A DNA stretch of 64,000 nt from Microtetraspora sp. NBRC 16547 (GTDB lineage: Bacteria > Actinomycetota > Actinomycetes > Streptosporangiales > Streptosporangiaceae): contig NZ_BSSE01000001.1 in NCBI RefSeq assembly GCF_030268965.1, forward strand, positions 197,796-261,795, in the 5' to 3' direction. The notes under the pieces are model-generated. The model was given only the letters and a program-made list of their open reading frames with translations, was not told the origin of the DNA and ran no database searches. Positions 35,950-45,146 of the stretch are shown here, one piece after another. Each line of letters starts with the position of its first letter. Positions within the stretch are counted from its first letter, which is position 1. The translations under genes and the position numbers were made by a program.

Positions 35950-37506
35950 TCAGGTCGGGCGGGACACCGCCGCGACGATCTCCGGCAGCCGGTTGTGGCC
36001 GATCATGCCGCCGAGCCTGCGGCCGCCCCACGCGGCCAGCAGCCCGTACGGCACGGCCAGCACGCTCGCCCAGGTGGCGCCGAAAATGAGGGGCACGAAC
36101 ACCGGAAGCGCGACCATGCTGGTGCCCAGCATCGCCCCGAGGGAGCCGAGGAACGCCTCGCCGCCCTGCCCGGGGGCCGCGCCGGTGAAGGCGTTGAGCC
36201 GATCGGGGAGGGTGTAGGGCAGGATCACGCTGGTCACCGCCCCCACGCCGAGGCCGACCCCGAGCACGCCCCACGCGCTGAGCACGGCGGGCACGGCCCA
36301 GGCCGGCTCGCCCGCGACGAGGGACGCGCCGACGGAGAGCACCAGCAGGAGCGGCACCGCGATGATGGCGATCGCGAGTTGCCGGCCGGCGAAATCGGTG
36401 CGCACGTCCCGCTCGGAGGAGAACGCGACGGCGTTCATCCAGAGGGAGCGGCCGTCGATACCGAAGGAGTTGGCCGCCTGGATCCCGATCATCGTCGCCG
36501 CCAGGCACGCCGGGCCGATCACGAACGCGGGCCCGGTCAAGCCGTCCGGCCCGCGCAGCGAGAACGTGAGGACGCCGGTCACCACGACCGCCAGGAACCA
36601 GGAGATCCGGCCCCGCGGCTCCCTCCTGGCGTACTTGAGCTCCTTGGCGACGACCGCGCCGATCACGCCGCCCGGCAGGAGGCCACCGAGGCGCGAGCGG
36701 CGCACCGAGCCGCCGCTCTGGTTGGAGGAGTCGGGCGTGACGAGGGCCCGGCGCAGCGCGATGATCCACAACCACCCGAGCACCGCGACCGCCGCCGCGA
36801 CGACCACCAGCTCGCCGAGGCCGACGAGGCCGCCGGCCTCGATGGCGTGGGCGGCCATGCCGGGCGGCGCCCAGCGCAGGACGGAGGCCGCCGAGTCGAG
36901 CAGCACCCGCGGATCGCCGGAGAAGCCCTGGCTGGCGAGCATCCCGGGAAGCTGGAACAGGAGGATGACGAGCACGGCGGCCACCGCCAGCACGTCGCGC
37001 CCGCGGCGGCTGCGCAGCGAGGCCGACAGCGCGGTGGTGACGGCGCGGGACGCGACCACGCACAGGGCGAACTGCAGCAGCACGGCGGGGACGCCGATCA
37101 GCACGCCGCTCGGCCCGGACGCGAGGCCGACGACCGCGCCGGAGAGCGCGACCAGCGAGGCGAGCGGCCAGGGCCCGGCGACGGACGCGGCGAACAGCCC
37201 GGCCGCCATCTGCCGGGTGGTGAGCGGGAACAGCGCCAGACGGGACGGATCGAGCGTCTCGTCCAAGCCGAAGGCGAGCAGCGGAACGAGGATCCACCCG
37301 ATCGTGAAGACGGTGAACGCGACGATCCCGAGGTCGCCCGCCACGCCGGGAACGGCCAGCCGGAGCAGGGCGAACAGGGCGAATCCTCCGACGGCGCAGC
37401 CCAGCGCGGCCAGCGTGGTGAAGGCGAAGCCGATCTGCTTGACCGTGTCACCGTGCAGGTTGCCGCGGATCAGCCGCAGCTTCAGACGGACGAAGAGCCC
37501 AACCAC
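35950..37506 (-). CDS. ABC-type exporter membrane subunit
   Basis: A 518-residue protein with about ten to twelve hydrophobic segments and a cytoplasmic loop (VAKELKYARREPRGRISWF). It begins inside the end of the ATPase gene (25-base overlap) and is surely its membrane partner. The substrate is unknown. The family is widespread in actinomycetes without an assigned role. Confidence 0.85.
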   Translation of the reverse strand: MVGLFVRLKLRLIRGNLHGDTVKQIGFAFTTLAALGCAVGGFALFALLRLAVPGVAGDLGIVAFTVFTIGWILVPLLAFGLDETLDPSRLALFPLTTRQMAAGLFAASVAGPWPLASLVALSGAVVGLASGPSGVLIGVPAVLLQFALCVVASRAVTTALSASLRSRRGRDVLAVAAVLVILLFQLPGMLASQGFSGDPRVLLDSAASVLRWAPPGMAAHAIEAGGLVGLGELVVVAAAVAVLGWLWIIALRRALVTPDSSNQSGGSVRRSRLGGLLPGGVIGAVVAKELKYARREPRGRISWFLAVVVTGVLTFSLRGPDGLTGPAFVIGPACLAATMIGIQAANSFGIDGRSLWMNAVAFSSERDVRTDFAGRQLAIAIIAVPLLLVLSVGASLVAGEPAWAVPAVLSAWGVLGVGLGVGAVTSVILPYTLPDRLNAFTGAAPGQGGEAFLGSLGAMLGTSMVALPVFVPLIFGATWASVLAVPYGLLAAWGGRRLGGMIGHNRLPEIVAAVSRPT

Positions 37507-38258
37507 GACAGCCCCTCCTCTCCGCCATGGCGCGCGCCGACCAGGTCGAGGAACGCCTCGTTGAGCGTGCGTCCACGCCGGATGGAGTCGAGCGGCCCCT
37601 GGGCCACGATGCTCCCCCGGCTCATCACGGACACCCAGTCGCAGAGCCGCTCGACGAGGTCCATGACGTGGCTGGAGAAGACGACCGTGGACCCGGACGA
37701 GGTGTACCGCTGGAGGACCTCGACCAGGGTGTTGGCCGAGACCGGGTCGACGCCCTCGAACGGCTCGTCGAGGAAGAGCACGTCGGGGTTGTGCAGCAGC
37801 GCGGCGGCCAGGCCGATCTTCTTACGCATGCCGGTGGAGTAGTCCACGACCAGCTTGTCCTGCGCCTCGACGAGGTCCATGACGCGGAGCAGTTCGTCGG
37901 CCCGGCGCTCGACCTCGTCGCGCGCGATGCCCCTGAGCTGGCCGTTGTACAGCAGGAGCTCCCGGCCGGAGAGCCGCTCGAACAGGCGCAGCCCCTCGGG
38001 GAGCACCCCGATGTGTGCCTTGACCTTGACCGGGTCTCTCCACACGTTGTGCCCGTTGATCTCGATCAGGCCGGCGTCAGGCCGCAGCAGGCCGGTGACC
38101 ATGCTGAGGGTGGTGGTCTTGCCCGCGCCGTTGGGGCCGACCAGCCCGGCGAAGCTGCCCTTCGGCACGATCAGGTCCACGCCTGCGACGGCGACCTGCG
38201 TGCCGAATCTCTTGAACAATCCTTGGGTGCGTACTGCCTCGGGCTTTCCCTCAACCAT
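37482..38258 (-). CDS. ABC transporter ATP-binding protein
   Basis: A 258-residue ATPase. Walker A is [11 protein letters not shown], a signature-like [17 protein letters not shown] replaces LSGGQ, and Walker B is [12 protein letters not shown] with the switch His in [12 protein letters not shown]. This subtype drives exporters or multidrug-type systems. ATG 38258 is chosen; the frame is open further upstream into the divergent carboxylase gene without support. Confidence 0.92.
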   Translation of the reverse strand: MVEGKPEAVRTQGLFKRFGTQVAVAGVDLIVPKGSFAGLVGPNGAGKTTTLSMVTGLLRPDAGLIEINGHNVWRDPVKVKAHIGVLPEGLRLFERLSGRELLLYNGQLRGIARDEVERRADELLRVMDLVEAQDKLVVDYSTGMRKKIGLAAALLHNPDVLFLDEPFEGVDPVSANTLVEVLQRYTSSGSTVVFSSHVMDLVERLCDWVSVMSRGSIVAQGPLDSIRRGRTLNEAFLDLVGARHGGEEGLSWLGSSSV

Positions 38259-38325
38259 GCCCTCAACTCTGCCAGACGGCCCGGGAGGCTCGGACGGCGC
38301 CAGGCGCGTGGTTACCCTGCAGAGC

Positions 38326-39915
38326 ATGACCGCGGAACGGGCACCTGAGATCGACATCCACACGACCGCAGGCAAGATCGCCGACCTGGAACGCCGCCGG
38401 GAGGAGGCGGCCCACGCCGGTTCGGCGCGAGCGGTGGAGCGACAGCACGCCAAGGGCAAGATGACCGCCAGGGAGCGGGTGCGCGCCCTGCTCGACGAGG
38501 ATTCCTTCGTCGAGTTCGACGCCATGGCCAGGCATCGGTCGACGAGCTTCGGCCTCGACCGCGAACGTCCGTACGGCGACGGCGTCGTCACCGGCCACGG
38601 CACCGTGGACGGCCGCCCGGTCGCCGTGTTCGCGCAGGACTTCACGGTCTTCGGCGGCTCTTTGGGCGAGGTCTTCGGCGAGAAGATCGTCAAGGTCATG
38701 GACCACGCGCTCAAGACCGGCTGCCCGGTGATCGGCATCAACGACTCGGGCGGCGCGCGCATCCAGGAGGGCGTCGTCTCCCTCGGCCTGTACGCCGAGA
38801 TCTTCAAGCGGAACGTGCACGCGTCGGGCGTGATCCCGCAGATCTCCCTGATCATGGGTCCCTGCGCGGGCGGCGCGGTCTACTCCCCCGCCCTCACGGA
38901 CTTCGTCCTGATGGTTCGGGAGAAGTCGCACATGTTCATCACCGGCCCGGACGTCATCAGGACCGTGACCGGCGAGGAGGTGACGTTCGAGGAACTCGGC
39001 GGCGCGCACGCGCACGGGACCAGGTCCGGCGTCGCGCACTACGAGGCCGTGGACGAGGAGGACTGCCTGGACTTCGCCCGGGCGCTGCTGTCCTACCTGC
39101 CGTCCAACAACATGGACGACGCCCCCGTCTACGACGCCGACGCGCCGATGGAGATCACCCCGGAGGACCTCGAACTCGACACTCTCGTCCCGGACTCGGC
39201 AAACCAGCCGTACGACATACGGTCGGTCGTCGAGCACATCCTGGACGACGGCGAGTTCCTGGAGGTTCACGCGGGTTTCGCGCCGAACATCGTGGTGGGT
39301 TTCGGCCGGGTCGAAGGGCGCTCCGTCGGCGTGGTCGCGAACCAGCCGATGAGTTTCGCCGGAACGCTGGACATCGCGGCGTCCGAGAAAGCCGCACGCT
39401 TTGTCAGAACTTGTGATGCCTTCAATATTCCAGTCTTGACATTTGTTGATGTTCCGGGATTCCTGCCGGGCACCGACCAGGAATGGAACGGAATCATCCG
39501 GCGCGGGGCGAAACTCCTCTACGCGTACGCGGAGGCCACGGTGCCCCTGGTCACCGTCATCACCCGCAAGGCGTACGGCGGGGCGTACGACGTCATGGGA
39601 TCCAAGCATCTCGGCGCGGACGTCAACCTCGCCTGGCCGACCGCCCAGATCGCGGTGATGGGCGCCCAGGGGGCGGTCAACATCCTCTACCGGCGCGAAC
39701 TGGCCGCCGCCGAGGACGCCGAGGCCGCGCGCGCCGTGTTCGTCAGCGAGTACGAGGACACGCTGGCCAACCCCTATCTGGCGGCGGAACGCGGCTACGT
39801 GGACGCGGTGATCAGGCCGTCGGAAACGCGGACCCAGATCGTCAGAGCGCTGCGCGCCCTCCGCGACAAGCGGGCGACGCTGCCGCCCAAGAAGCACGGG
39901 AACATCCCGCTGTGA
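38326..39915 (+). CDS. Acyl-CoA carboxylase beta subunit (propionyl/acetyl-CoA, AccD/PccB type)
   Basis: A 529-residue carboxyltransferase of the usual length. The N-half has [28 protein letters not shown] and [13 protein letters not shown]; the C-half has [20 protein letters not shown], the CoA/biotin-site [19 protein letters not shown] and the end KKHGNIPL. It transfers CO2 from carboxybiotin to acetyl- or propionyl-CoA, making precursors for fatty acids and polyketides. The epsilon gene overlaps its stop (GTGA). The biotinylated alpha subunit is not in the window. Confidence 0.95.
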   Translation: MTAERAPEIDIHTTAGKIADLERRREEAAHAGSARAVERQHAKGKMTARERVRALLDEDSFVEFDAMARHRSTSFGLDRERPYGDGVVTGHGTVDGRPVAVFAQDFTVFGGSLGEVFGEKIVKVMDHALKTGCPVIGINDSGGARIQEGVVSLGLYAEIFKRNVHASGVIPQISLIMGPCAGGAVYSPALTDFVLMVREKSHMFITGPDVIRTVTGEEVTFEELGGAHAHGTRSGVAHYEAVDEEDCLDFARALLSYLPSNNMDDAPVYDADAPMEITPEDLELDTLVPDSANQPYDIRSVVEHILDDGEFLEVHAGFAPNIVVGFGRVEGRSVGVVANQPMSFAGTLDIAASEKAARFVRTCDAFNIPVLTFVDVPGFLPGTDQEWNGIIRRGAKLLYAYAEATVPLVTVITRKAYGGAYDVMGSKHLGADVNLAWPTAQIAVMGAQGAVNILYRRELAAAEDAEAARAVFVSEYEDTLANPYLAAERGYVDAVIRPSETRTQIVRALRALRDKRATLPPKKHGNIPL

Positions 39916-40148
39916 TCGATCCTGAGGCGCTTCGCGGCGAGATCGTACGGGGTGACCCGATTTCGGAGGAGATCGCCGCCCTCGTGTCCGCGCTTCTCTC
40001 CGCCCGCCATCGCGGTGTCGTGTCCCGAGCCGTTCCCATGCCTTCCGCCGCATCGGCGCGTAAGAAATGGGCAAACCCCGCACATGGGATGCGAACGGGA
40101 CTCCCGCACGGTCCTGGGGCGTGGCGTTCGCCCATGCTTCGGCATTAG
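39912..40148 (+). CDS. Acyl-CoA carboxylase epsilon subunit
   Basis: A 78-residue protein ([20 protein letters not shown], later [11 protein letters not shown]) matching the small actinobacterial AccE/PccE subunit that strengthens the alpha-beta complex. GTG 39912 overlaps the beta-subunit stop by four bases, so translation is coupled. The middle is a low-complexity linker, as is normal for the family. Confidence 0.88.
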   Translation: MIDPEALRGEIVRGDPISEEIAALVSALLSARHRGVVSRAVPMPSAASARKKWANPAHGMRTGLPHGPGAWRSPMLRH

Positions 40149-40249
40149 ATCAGCGGAACAGGGTGTCAACAGGCTCAAGAGTTGGGAGTATCTAGAAAAG
40201 GGGGAGATATAGTCAGCCGATCATCTAGTGACGAGTCCTGGAGGACGAC

Positions 40250-41185
40250 ATGGCCATCCTGGACCTCACCGCACACAGCATGGCTGCCAAGTACGCGGTC
40301 CTCGTGGACGTCGGCTACCTATATGCGGCGGCCGGCGAAGTCCTGCTGGGGGCGAAGGAGCGTAAGGAATACCGCGTCGCCGCGGACGAGCTCATCCAGT
40401 CGTTGCAGAAACACGCGCTGGAGCGCATTCCCGGCGAGTTGCTCCGCGTCTACTGGTATGACGCCGCACGCGACCGGGTTCCGACGGTCGACCAACGTGT
40501 GATCGCCCAGCTTCCCTGGGTGAAGGTACGACTTGGCAACCTGAACGCGCGCGGCCAGCAGAAAGGTGTGGACGCCCAGATCCGCAGCGACCTGGAGGCC
40601 CTTGCCCGGCATCACGCCGTCAGCGACACCGTGCTGATCGCGGGTGACGAGGACATGGTGCCCGCGGTGGAGGCCGCGCAGGCATACGGCGTACGCGTCC
40701 ATCTTTGGGGGGTGGAGCCGCCGTTCGGCACCAACCAGGCCGAGCGGCTGGTGTGGGAGTCGGACACTGTCGAGATCTTGAGCGCCGATTTCCTGCGTCC
40801 CTACTTCAACCGGGCGCCCGTTCCGGTGCCTGTCACGCCCGCGCCGTCCCCGGCGCAGGTGTTCGCGGGCCGCACGGTCAGACCGGTGCCGAAGGCGCCT
40901 GTCGGGCAGATCACCAAGCTGGGGCCCGGACGGCCGCATGTGGAGGAGGTCGGCGAGCACGTCGCGCAGAAGTGGATACTGACCCGCGGCCGCGACAACA
41001 TCAGGGACCTGCTTCCCGGGCCCATCCTGCCGACCGTCATCGACACCGAGCTCTTGATCGAGGCGGAGAAGGAGCTGGGCCACTCGCTGCGCCCCTACCC
41101 GGAGGCGAGGGTGTGGCTGCGGGACGGCTTCTGGGCCAGGGTGTACCGCGAGTTCGACCTCGGAGTCGGCATCTCCAGCAAGTGA
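40250..41185 (+). CDS. NYN-domain (PIN-like) putative RNase
   Basis: A 311-residue protein. Residues about 15-180 are a NYN fold with acidic residues at the expected places: Asp20 in AVLVDVGYLYAAA, GVDAQIRSDLEALA and IAGDEDMVPAVEAAQ. A Pro-rich linker (190-230) leads to a C-terminal 80-residue domain (LRPYPEARVWLRDGFWARVY). NYN proteins resemble PIN nucleases and are thought to act on RNA; the target is unknown. GGAGG stands six bases before ATG 40250. Confidence 0.85.
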   Translation: MAILDLTAHSMAAKYAVLVDVGYLYAAAGEVLLGAKERKEYRVAADELIQSLQKHALERIPGELLRVYWYDAARDRVPTVDQRVIAQLPWVKVRLGNLNARGQQKGVDAQIRSDLEALARHHAVSDTVLIAGDEDMVPAVEAAQAYGVRVHLWGVEPPFGTNQAERLVWESDTVEILSADFLRPYFNRAPVPVPVTPAPSPAQVFAGRTVRPVPKAPVGQITKLGPGRPHVEEVGEHVAQKWILTRGRDNIRDLLPGPILPTVIDTELLIEAEKELGHSLRPYPEARVWLRDGFWARVYREFDLGVGISSK

Positions 41186-41265
41186 CCGGACCGGCCGCGA
41201 GGCCGTGACGGTGAGGTCCGATTTCCGCCAGCCCGATGGTCCGGGCAGGGCATAACGTCGAACAC

Positions 41266-42789
41266 GTGAGCACACGACACCTGGACTTCGAGTCATGCTA
41301 CCTGGCGGTGTCCGCCTGTGATCCCCGGTTCGACGGGCGTTTCTACACGGCGGTCACGTCCACGGGCATCTACTGCCGGCCCGTGTGCCCGGCGCGCACG
41401 CCCGCGCGGAAGAACGTCCGCTTCTACCGGCACGCGGCCAGCGCCGAGGCCGCCGGGTTCCGGCCCTGCCGCCGCTGCCGCCCGGAGCTGAGCCCGGGCG
41501 CCCCCGGCTGGGACGTGCGCGCGGACCTCGTCGGGCGGGCGCTCCGCCTGATCGGGGACGGCGAGGCCGACGACCACGGCGTCAGCGGCCTCGCGCGGCG
41601 GCTCAACGTGACCGAACGGCACCTCCACCGGCTGTTCGTCGCCGAGCTGGGAACCGGACCGCTCGCCGTCGCCAGGACCCGGCGGCTGCTGCTGGCCAAG
41701 CAGCTGCTCACCGAGACCCACCTGCCGATCGCCGACGTGGCCTTCGCATCGGGGTTCGGGAGCGTGCGCCAGTTCAACGCCGCCATGAAGGAGTCGTACG
41801 GCTTCGCACCCGGAGACCTCAGGAAGACCACCGGAGCGGTGGGCGCCGTTCCCCGGCCGTGCCTCGCCCCCCACGGCCTGACCCTGCGGCTGCATTACCG
41901 CGGGCCGTACGACGCGGCGGCGCTGTTCCGCTACCTGGCCGCCCGCGCCATCCCCGGGACCGAGTCCGTCACCTGGCCGGCAGGGGAATCCGCCGAGTCC
42001 GGGGAGATCGGCCAGGACGCCGGCGGCAGGCCGACCTACCTCCGGGCCGTCCCCGGCGGGTGGATCGCGCTGGTTCCCGTGGCAGACCACATCCGGCTCA
42101 CCGTGCGTACCGCCGACACCCGGCAGCTGGCCCGGATCGTGGCGCGGTGCCGCCGCCTGCTGGACCTGGACGCCGACCCCGAGGCCATCACCTCGGCGCT
42201 CGGCGCGACCTCGCTCGGGCCGCTGGTCGCGGAGCGCCCGGGCCTGCGCGTCCCCGGCGCGTTCGACGGCTTCGAGCTGGCCGTACGCGCGGTCGTGGGG
42301 CAGCAGATCTCGGTAGCGGGAGCCCGGACGCTCCTCGGCCGCATCGCCGCCAGGGCGGGCACGGCCGTCACCGCGCCGCCCGGTGACGAGGTCACGCCGG
42401 TCACCCTGCTCTTCCCCACGGCGGACCGGCTCGCGGCGGCCGATCTGACCGGCCTCGGGCTGACCACCCGCCGCGTCGGCACGCTGCGGGCGCTCGCCGA
42501 GGAGGTCGCCGCGGGGCGGATCGACCTCGACGGCGCCGAGGACGTCCCGGAGACGGTCGCCAAACTGCTCCGCCTCCCCGGGATCGGACCGTGGACCGCG
42601 AGCTACGTCGCGCTGCGCGCGCTCGGCGACCCGGACGCGTGGCCCGGCGGCGACCTGGTGCTAAAGAGGACCATGCAGTGCCTCGGCATCCCGGCCGAGC
42701 ACGCCGAACGATGGCGGCCCTGGCGGGCGTACGCCGCGCTCCACCTGTGGAACGCGAGCACCGGCCCGGCCGCCGCCCGCGACATCTGA
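41266..42789 (+). CDS. Ada-like regulator fused to AlkA DNA glycosylase
   Basis: A 507-residue multi-domain DNA repair protein. Residues 1-80 hold the Ada methylphosphotriester domain with zinc cysteines 37, 41, 68 and 71 (GIYCRPVC, PCRRC); Cys37 is the likely methyl acceptor. Residues 84-165 are an AraC-type DNA-binding domain. Residues about 190-507 are AlkA: an N-terminal fold, then the HhH-GPD region (LPGIGPWTASYVALRALGD, catalytic Asp in PGGDLVLKR). It senses alkylation damage and excises 3-methyladenine-type bases. It is followed 52 bases later by ogt. GTG 41266 preferred; ATG 41236 is possible. Confidence 0.93.
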   Translation: MSTRHLDFESCYLAVSACDPRFDGRFYTAVTSTGIYCRPVCPARTPARKNVRFYRHAASAEAAGFRPCRRCRPELSPGAPGWDVRADLVGRALRLIGDGEADDHGVSGLARRLNVTERHLHRLFVAELGTGPLAVARTRRLLLAKQLLTETHLPIADVAFASGFGSVRQFNAAMKESYGFAPGDLRKTTGAVGAVPRPCLAPHGLTLRLHYRGPYDAAALFRYLAARAIPGTESVTWPAGESAESGEIGQDAGGRPTYLRAVPGGWIALVPVADHIRLTVRTADTRQLARIVARCRRLLDLDADPEAITSALGATSLGPLVAERPGLRVPGAFDGFELAVRAVVGQQISVAGARTLLGRIAARAGTAVTAPPGDEVTPVTLLFPTADRLAAADLTGLGLTTRRVGTLRALAEEVAAGRIDLDGAEDVPETVAKLLRLPGIGPWTASYVALRALGDPDAWPGGDLVLKRTMQCLGIPAEHAERWRPWRAYAALHLWNASTGPAAARDI

Positions 42790-42841
42790 GAGAACGCAGA
42801 CAGGAGGGAGCGGCGGGCCCGCGCGGCCCCCCGCGAGCATC

Positions 42842-43336
42842 ATGATCATTGCTCAGGTTCTTCCCACACCGGTGGGCCCGGCGAGCGTGCTCGCCCGTGA
42901 CGGCGTCGTCGTGGCCGCCGGTTTCAGCGCGGATCCCCGGGAGCAGTTCGCCCGCCTCCCGGCCGCGCTCCAGGAGCTGCCGCTGGTCGAGGGCGACCTC
43001 GGCGACATCGCGCAGGCCGTACGGGACTATCTGGACGGCGAGATCGACGCCCTGGACCGCGTCCCGGTGACGCAGCCGGGAACGCCGACCCGGCAGCGGC
43101 TCTACACGGCGCTGCGGAGCGTCTCCGCCGGGACCACGGTGTCGTACGGCCGGTTGGCGGAGATGGCGGGGCTGCCCAGGACGGCGGCGCGGGCGGCCGG
43201 GGCGGCGTGCGCCCAGAACCTGATCGCGCCGTTCGTCCCCTGCCATCGCGTTCTGCCCACGACGGGCGGGTTCGGCGGCTATTACTACGGCGTCCCCGTG
43301 AAGGAGTGGCTGCTCGCCCACGAAAGCCACCGATGA
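42842..43336 (+). CDS. ogt: Methylated-DNA--protein-cysteine methyltransferase
   Basis: A 164-residue protein with the active-site APFVPCHRVLPTTG and the DNA-binding SAGTTVSYGRLAEMAGLP. It removes O6-methylguanine by a suicide transfer to the Cys in PCHRV. It lies downstream of the Ada-AlkA gene, and the two probably form an adaptive-response operon. Confidence 0.95.
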   Translation: MIIAQVLPTPVGPASVLARDGVVVAAGFSADPREQFARLPAALQELPLVEGDLGDIAQAVRDYLDGEIDALDRVPVTQPGTPTRQRLYTALRSVSAGTTVSYGRLAEMAGLPRTAARAAGAACAQNLIAPFVPCHRVLPTTGGFGGYYYGVPVKEWLLAHESHR

Positions 43337-43367
43337 CCACGGCGGCGACGGGCGACCGGCTCCACTG

Positions 43368-44339
43368 TCAGCCCGTGACGACGGATTGCACCTCGCCCAC
43401 GGGGACGTCGCGGGTGGCGGCAGCCCGGATCGGCTCGAACGGGAACGGCTGGCCCCCCTGGTCGTCGGTGCTGACGACCTGCCACACGGAGGTCACGGTG
43501 AGCGTGTAGACGTCGCGCGACTGGTCGATCGAGGCCCTCAGGTAGCGGACGCCGCAGGTGAAGTCGCCTCCCTTGGTGTACGGGCGCCCGCCGGCGCCGC
43601 AGTTCTCACGCACCTCGGCGCGGTCGGACGTGGTGCCCGGGTCGATCTCCACGTTCTTGGGGGTGGCAGTGACCGTCACGCTCATGAACCCCGGGAGGGT
43701 CGCGGTCACCGAGCGCGGCACCTGTGCCCCGCCCTCCAGCCAGACCCAGGTCGGCAGGTTGACGTAGCTCTTGGCGTCCGGGCTGAGCTTGACCTGCGGC
43801 TCGGGCACGGTCAGCGCGGCCCGGGCGATCGCCCGAAGCTCCTCCGCGGTGATCCCGCCCGGGGGCGTGGTCCCGGTCGGCACCCATACGGCGGTGGCCA
43901 GCGCGGCCGAGCAGGCCGCTCCGTTCTGATCGCCCGCGTTGTACGCGGCGCGCCACCAACGCCCCTGCTGCCCCAGTTTGTCCCTGTACTGCTGGAGGAA
44001 ATCATTCGTGTACTGCCGGCTGTTCGAGCTGGAACTGGAGAGGTCGGGGTCGGCTCTGAACGCGTGTTGCAACGTCGAGTCCTCCTCGCGGAGCATCTCC
44101 TCGGCGCTCTTGTACGGCTCGTACCAGCACGGGCGTGGAATCCGGTAGCCGTCGCCCTTCGCGCCCTTGCCGCCGAGGCCGTTGCCGGAGAGCACGATGG
44201 CCGAGTGCATCAGCCGTACACCGGCGGTCCTGCCCTCCTGGAAACCCTCCGCGGTCGGGTGGGACGGATCCGGCGCCGCGAGCAGAGACGCCACCAAAGA
44301 CGCCACCAGAGGCGTGAGCGGGGCGGCGAACGGTCTCAT
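43368..44339 (-). CDS. Secreted protein of unknown function in the Tad operon
   Basis: A 323-residue protein with an N-terminal signal-like segment (PFAAPLTPLVASLVASLLAA). The rest is extracytoplasmic in character: four cysteines, YEPYKSAEEMLREE and RYLRASIDQSRDVYTLTVTS. I recognise no domain. Its ATG overlaps the stop of the lipoprotein gene (ATGA), and it is the last gene of the Tad pilus operon. It may be a surface component or assembly factor (inference). Confidence 0.78.
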   Translation of the reverse strand: MRPFAAPLTPLVASLVASLLAAPDPSHPTAEGFQEGRTAGVRLMHSAIVLSGNGLGGKGAKGDGYRIPRPCWYEPYKSAEEMLREEDSTLQHAFRADPDLSSSSSNSRQYTNDFLQQYRDKLGQQGRWWRAAYNAGDQNGAACSAALATAVWVPTGTTPPGGITAEELRAIARAALTVPEPQVKLSPDAKSYVNLPTWVWLEGGAQVPRSVTATLPGFMSVTVTATPKNVEIDPGTTSDRAEVRENCGAGGRPYTKGGDFTCGVRYLRASIDQSRDVYTLTVTSVWQVVSTDDQGGQPFPFEPIRAAATRDVPVGEVQSVVTG

Positions 44340-45103
44340 CGGGCACACTCCTTCGCGGGTGCGGCCGGGTAGGTGGCGATGCGGAACAGCCTGATCCGCC
44401 AGACACCGTGCTCATCCCGGCCGATCGCGGCGGACCAGAGATAGACCGACGTCGGCGGCCGGGTCCAGCTCGGCTGGTCCGCGATCGGCTTCCCCTCCGT
44501 GTCGATCATCCGGATCGCCGACTCGTCCACGCAGCCGAGCACCTGCACCCCCATCCGGTCGCCGACCGTGACCGAGGAATCGACCCGCAGCGCGTACAGC
44601 CGGGCCACGCCGCGCGCCGACAGGTTCCGGTCGAGGAACCCGCGCAGGCGGGTCACGATGTCGCCGATGGCCGTCTCGTCCACCTTCGTGAGGTAGGAGG
44701 CGTCATGCCCGCCGGTGGTGACGGCCCGCCACAGGGCGGTGTAGCTCTCGGCGTACGCCCGCACCGCTCCGGCCACGTCGGCGTCCAGCCCCGAGGGCCA
44801 CTCGATCTCGACCCGCAGGCCCTCTCCGGCCGGGACCGCCTCGACCCCCGGAGTGATCGGGACCTGCGTCTGGCGGCCGGGACCGGCCGTGGCGGTGGGC
44901 GGTGTCCCCTGTCCGGCGTCGGGCGCCGGCTGCCCGGCCGTCTTTCCGGCGAGCGCGCCTGTCCCCCCAGGGGTGAAGACCGGCTCCTTCCCGGAGGAGC
45001 CGCACCCCGCCGCGAGCAGGCCGCCCAGCAGGCCGCACAGCAGCCCGCACAGTACGCCGCCACGCAAGACCGCGGCACCCCGCGCCGCTCTGCCCGTTCG
45101 CAT
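44336..45103 (-). CDS. Putative lipoprotein in the Tad operon
   Basis: A 255-residue protein with a signal peptide and lipobox GGLLAAGCGSS. A Pro/Gly/Thr-rich stretch of about 50 residues follows, then a domain of about 180 residues (VRAYAESYTALWRAVTTGG, VYLWSAAIGRDEHGVWRIRL). The function is unknown. ATG 45103 follows an AGGG motif; ATG 45121 is an alternative. It lies between the LysM/BTAD gene and the secreted-protein gene. Confidence 0.8.
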   Translation of the reverse strand: MRTGRAARGAAVLRGGVLCGLLCGLLGGLLAAGCGSSGKEPVFTPGGTGALAGKTAGQPAPDAGQGTPPTATAGPGRQTQVPITPGVEAVPAGEGLRVEIEWPSGLDADVAGAVRAYAESYTALWRAVTTGGHDASYLTKVDETAIGDIVTRLRGFLDRNLSARGVARLYALRVDSSVTVGDRMGVQVLGCVDESAIRMIDTEGKPIADQPSWTRPPTSVYLWSAAIGRDEHGVWRIRLFRIATYPAAPAKECAR

Positions 45104-45146
45104 GGCTCTCGCCCTTCGCATGGCTCTCACCGTCGCCCGTGACCGG

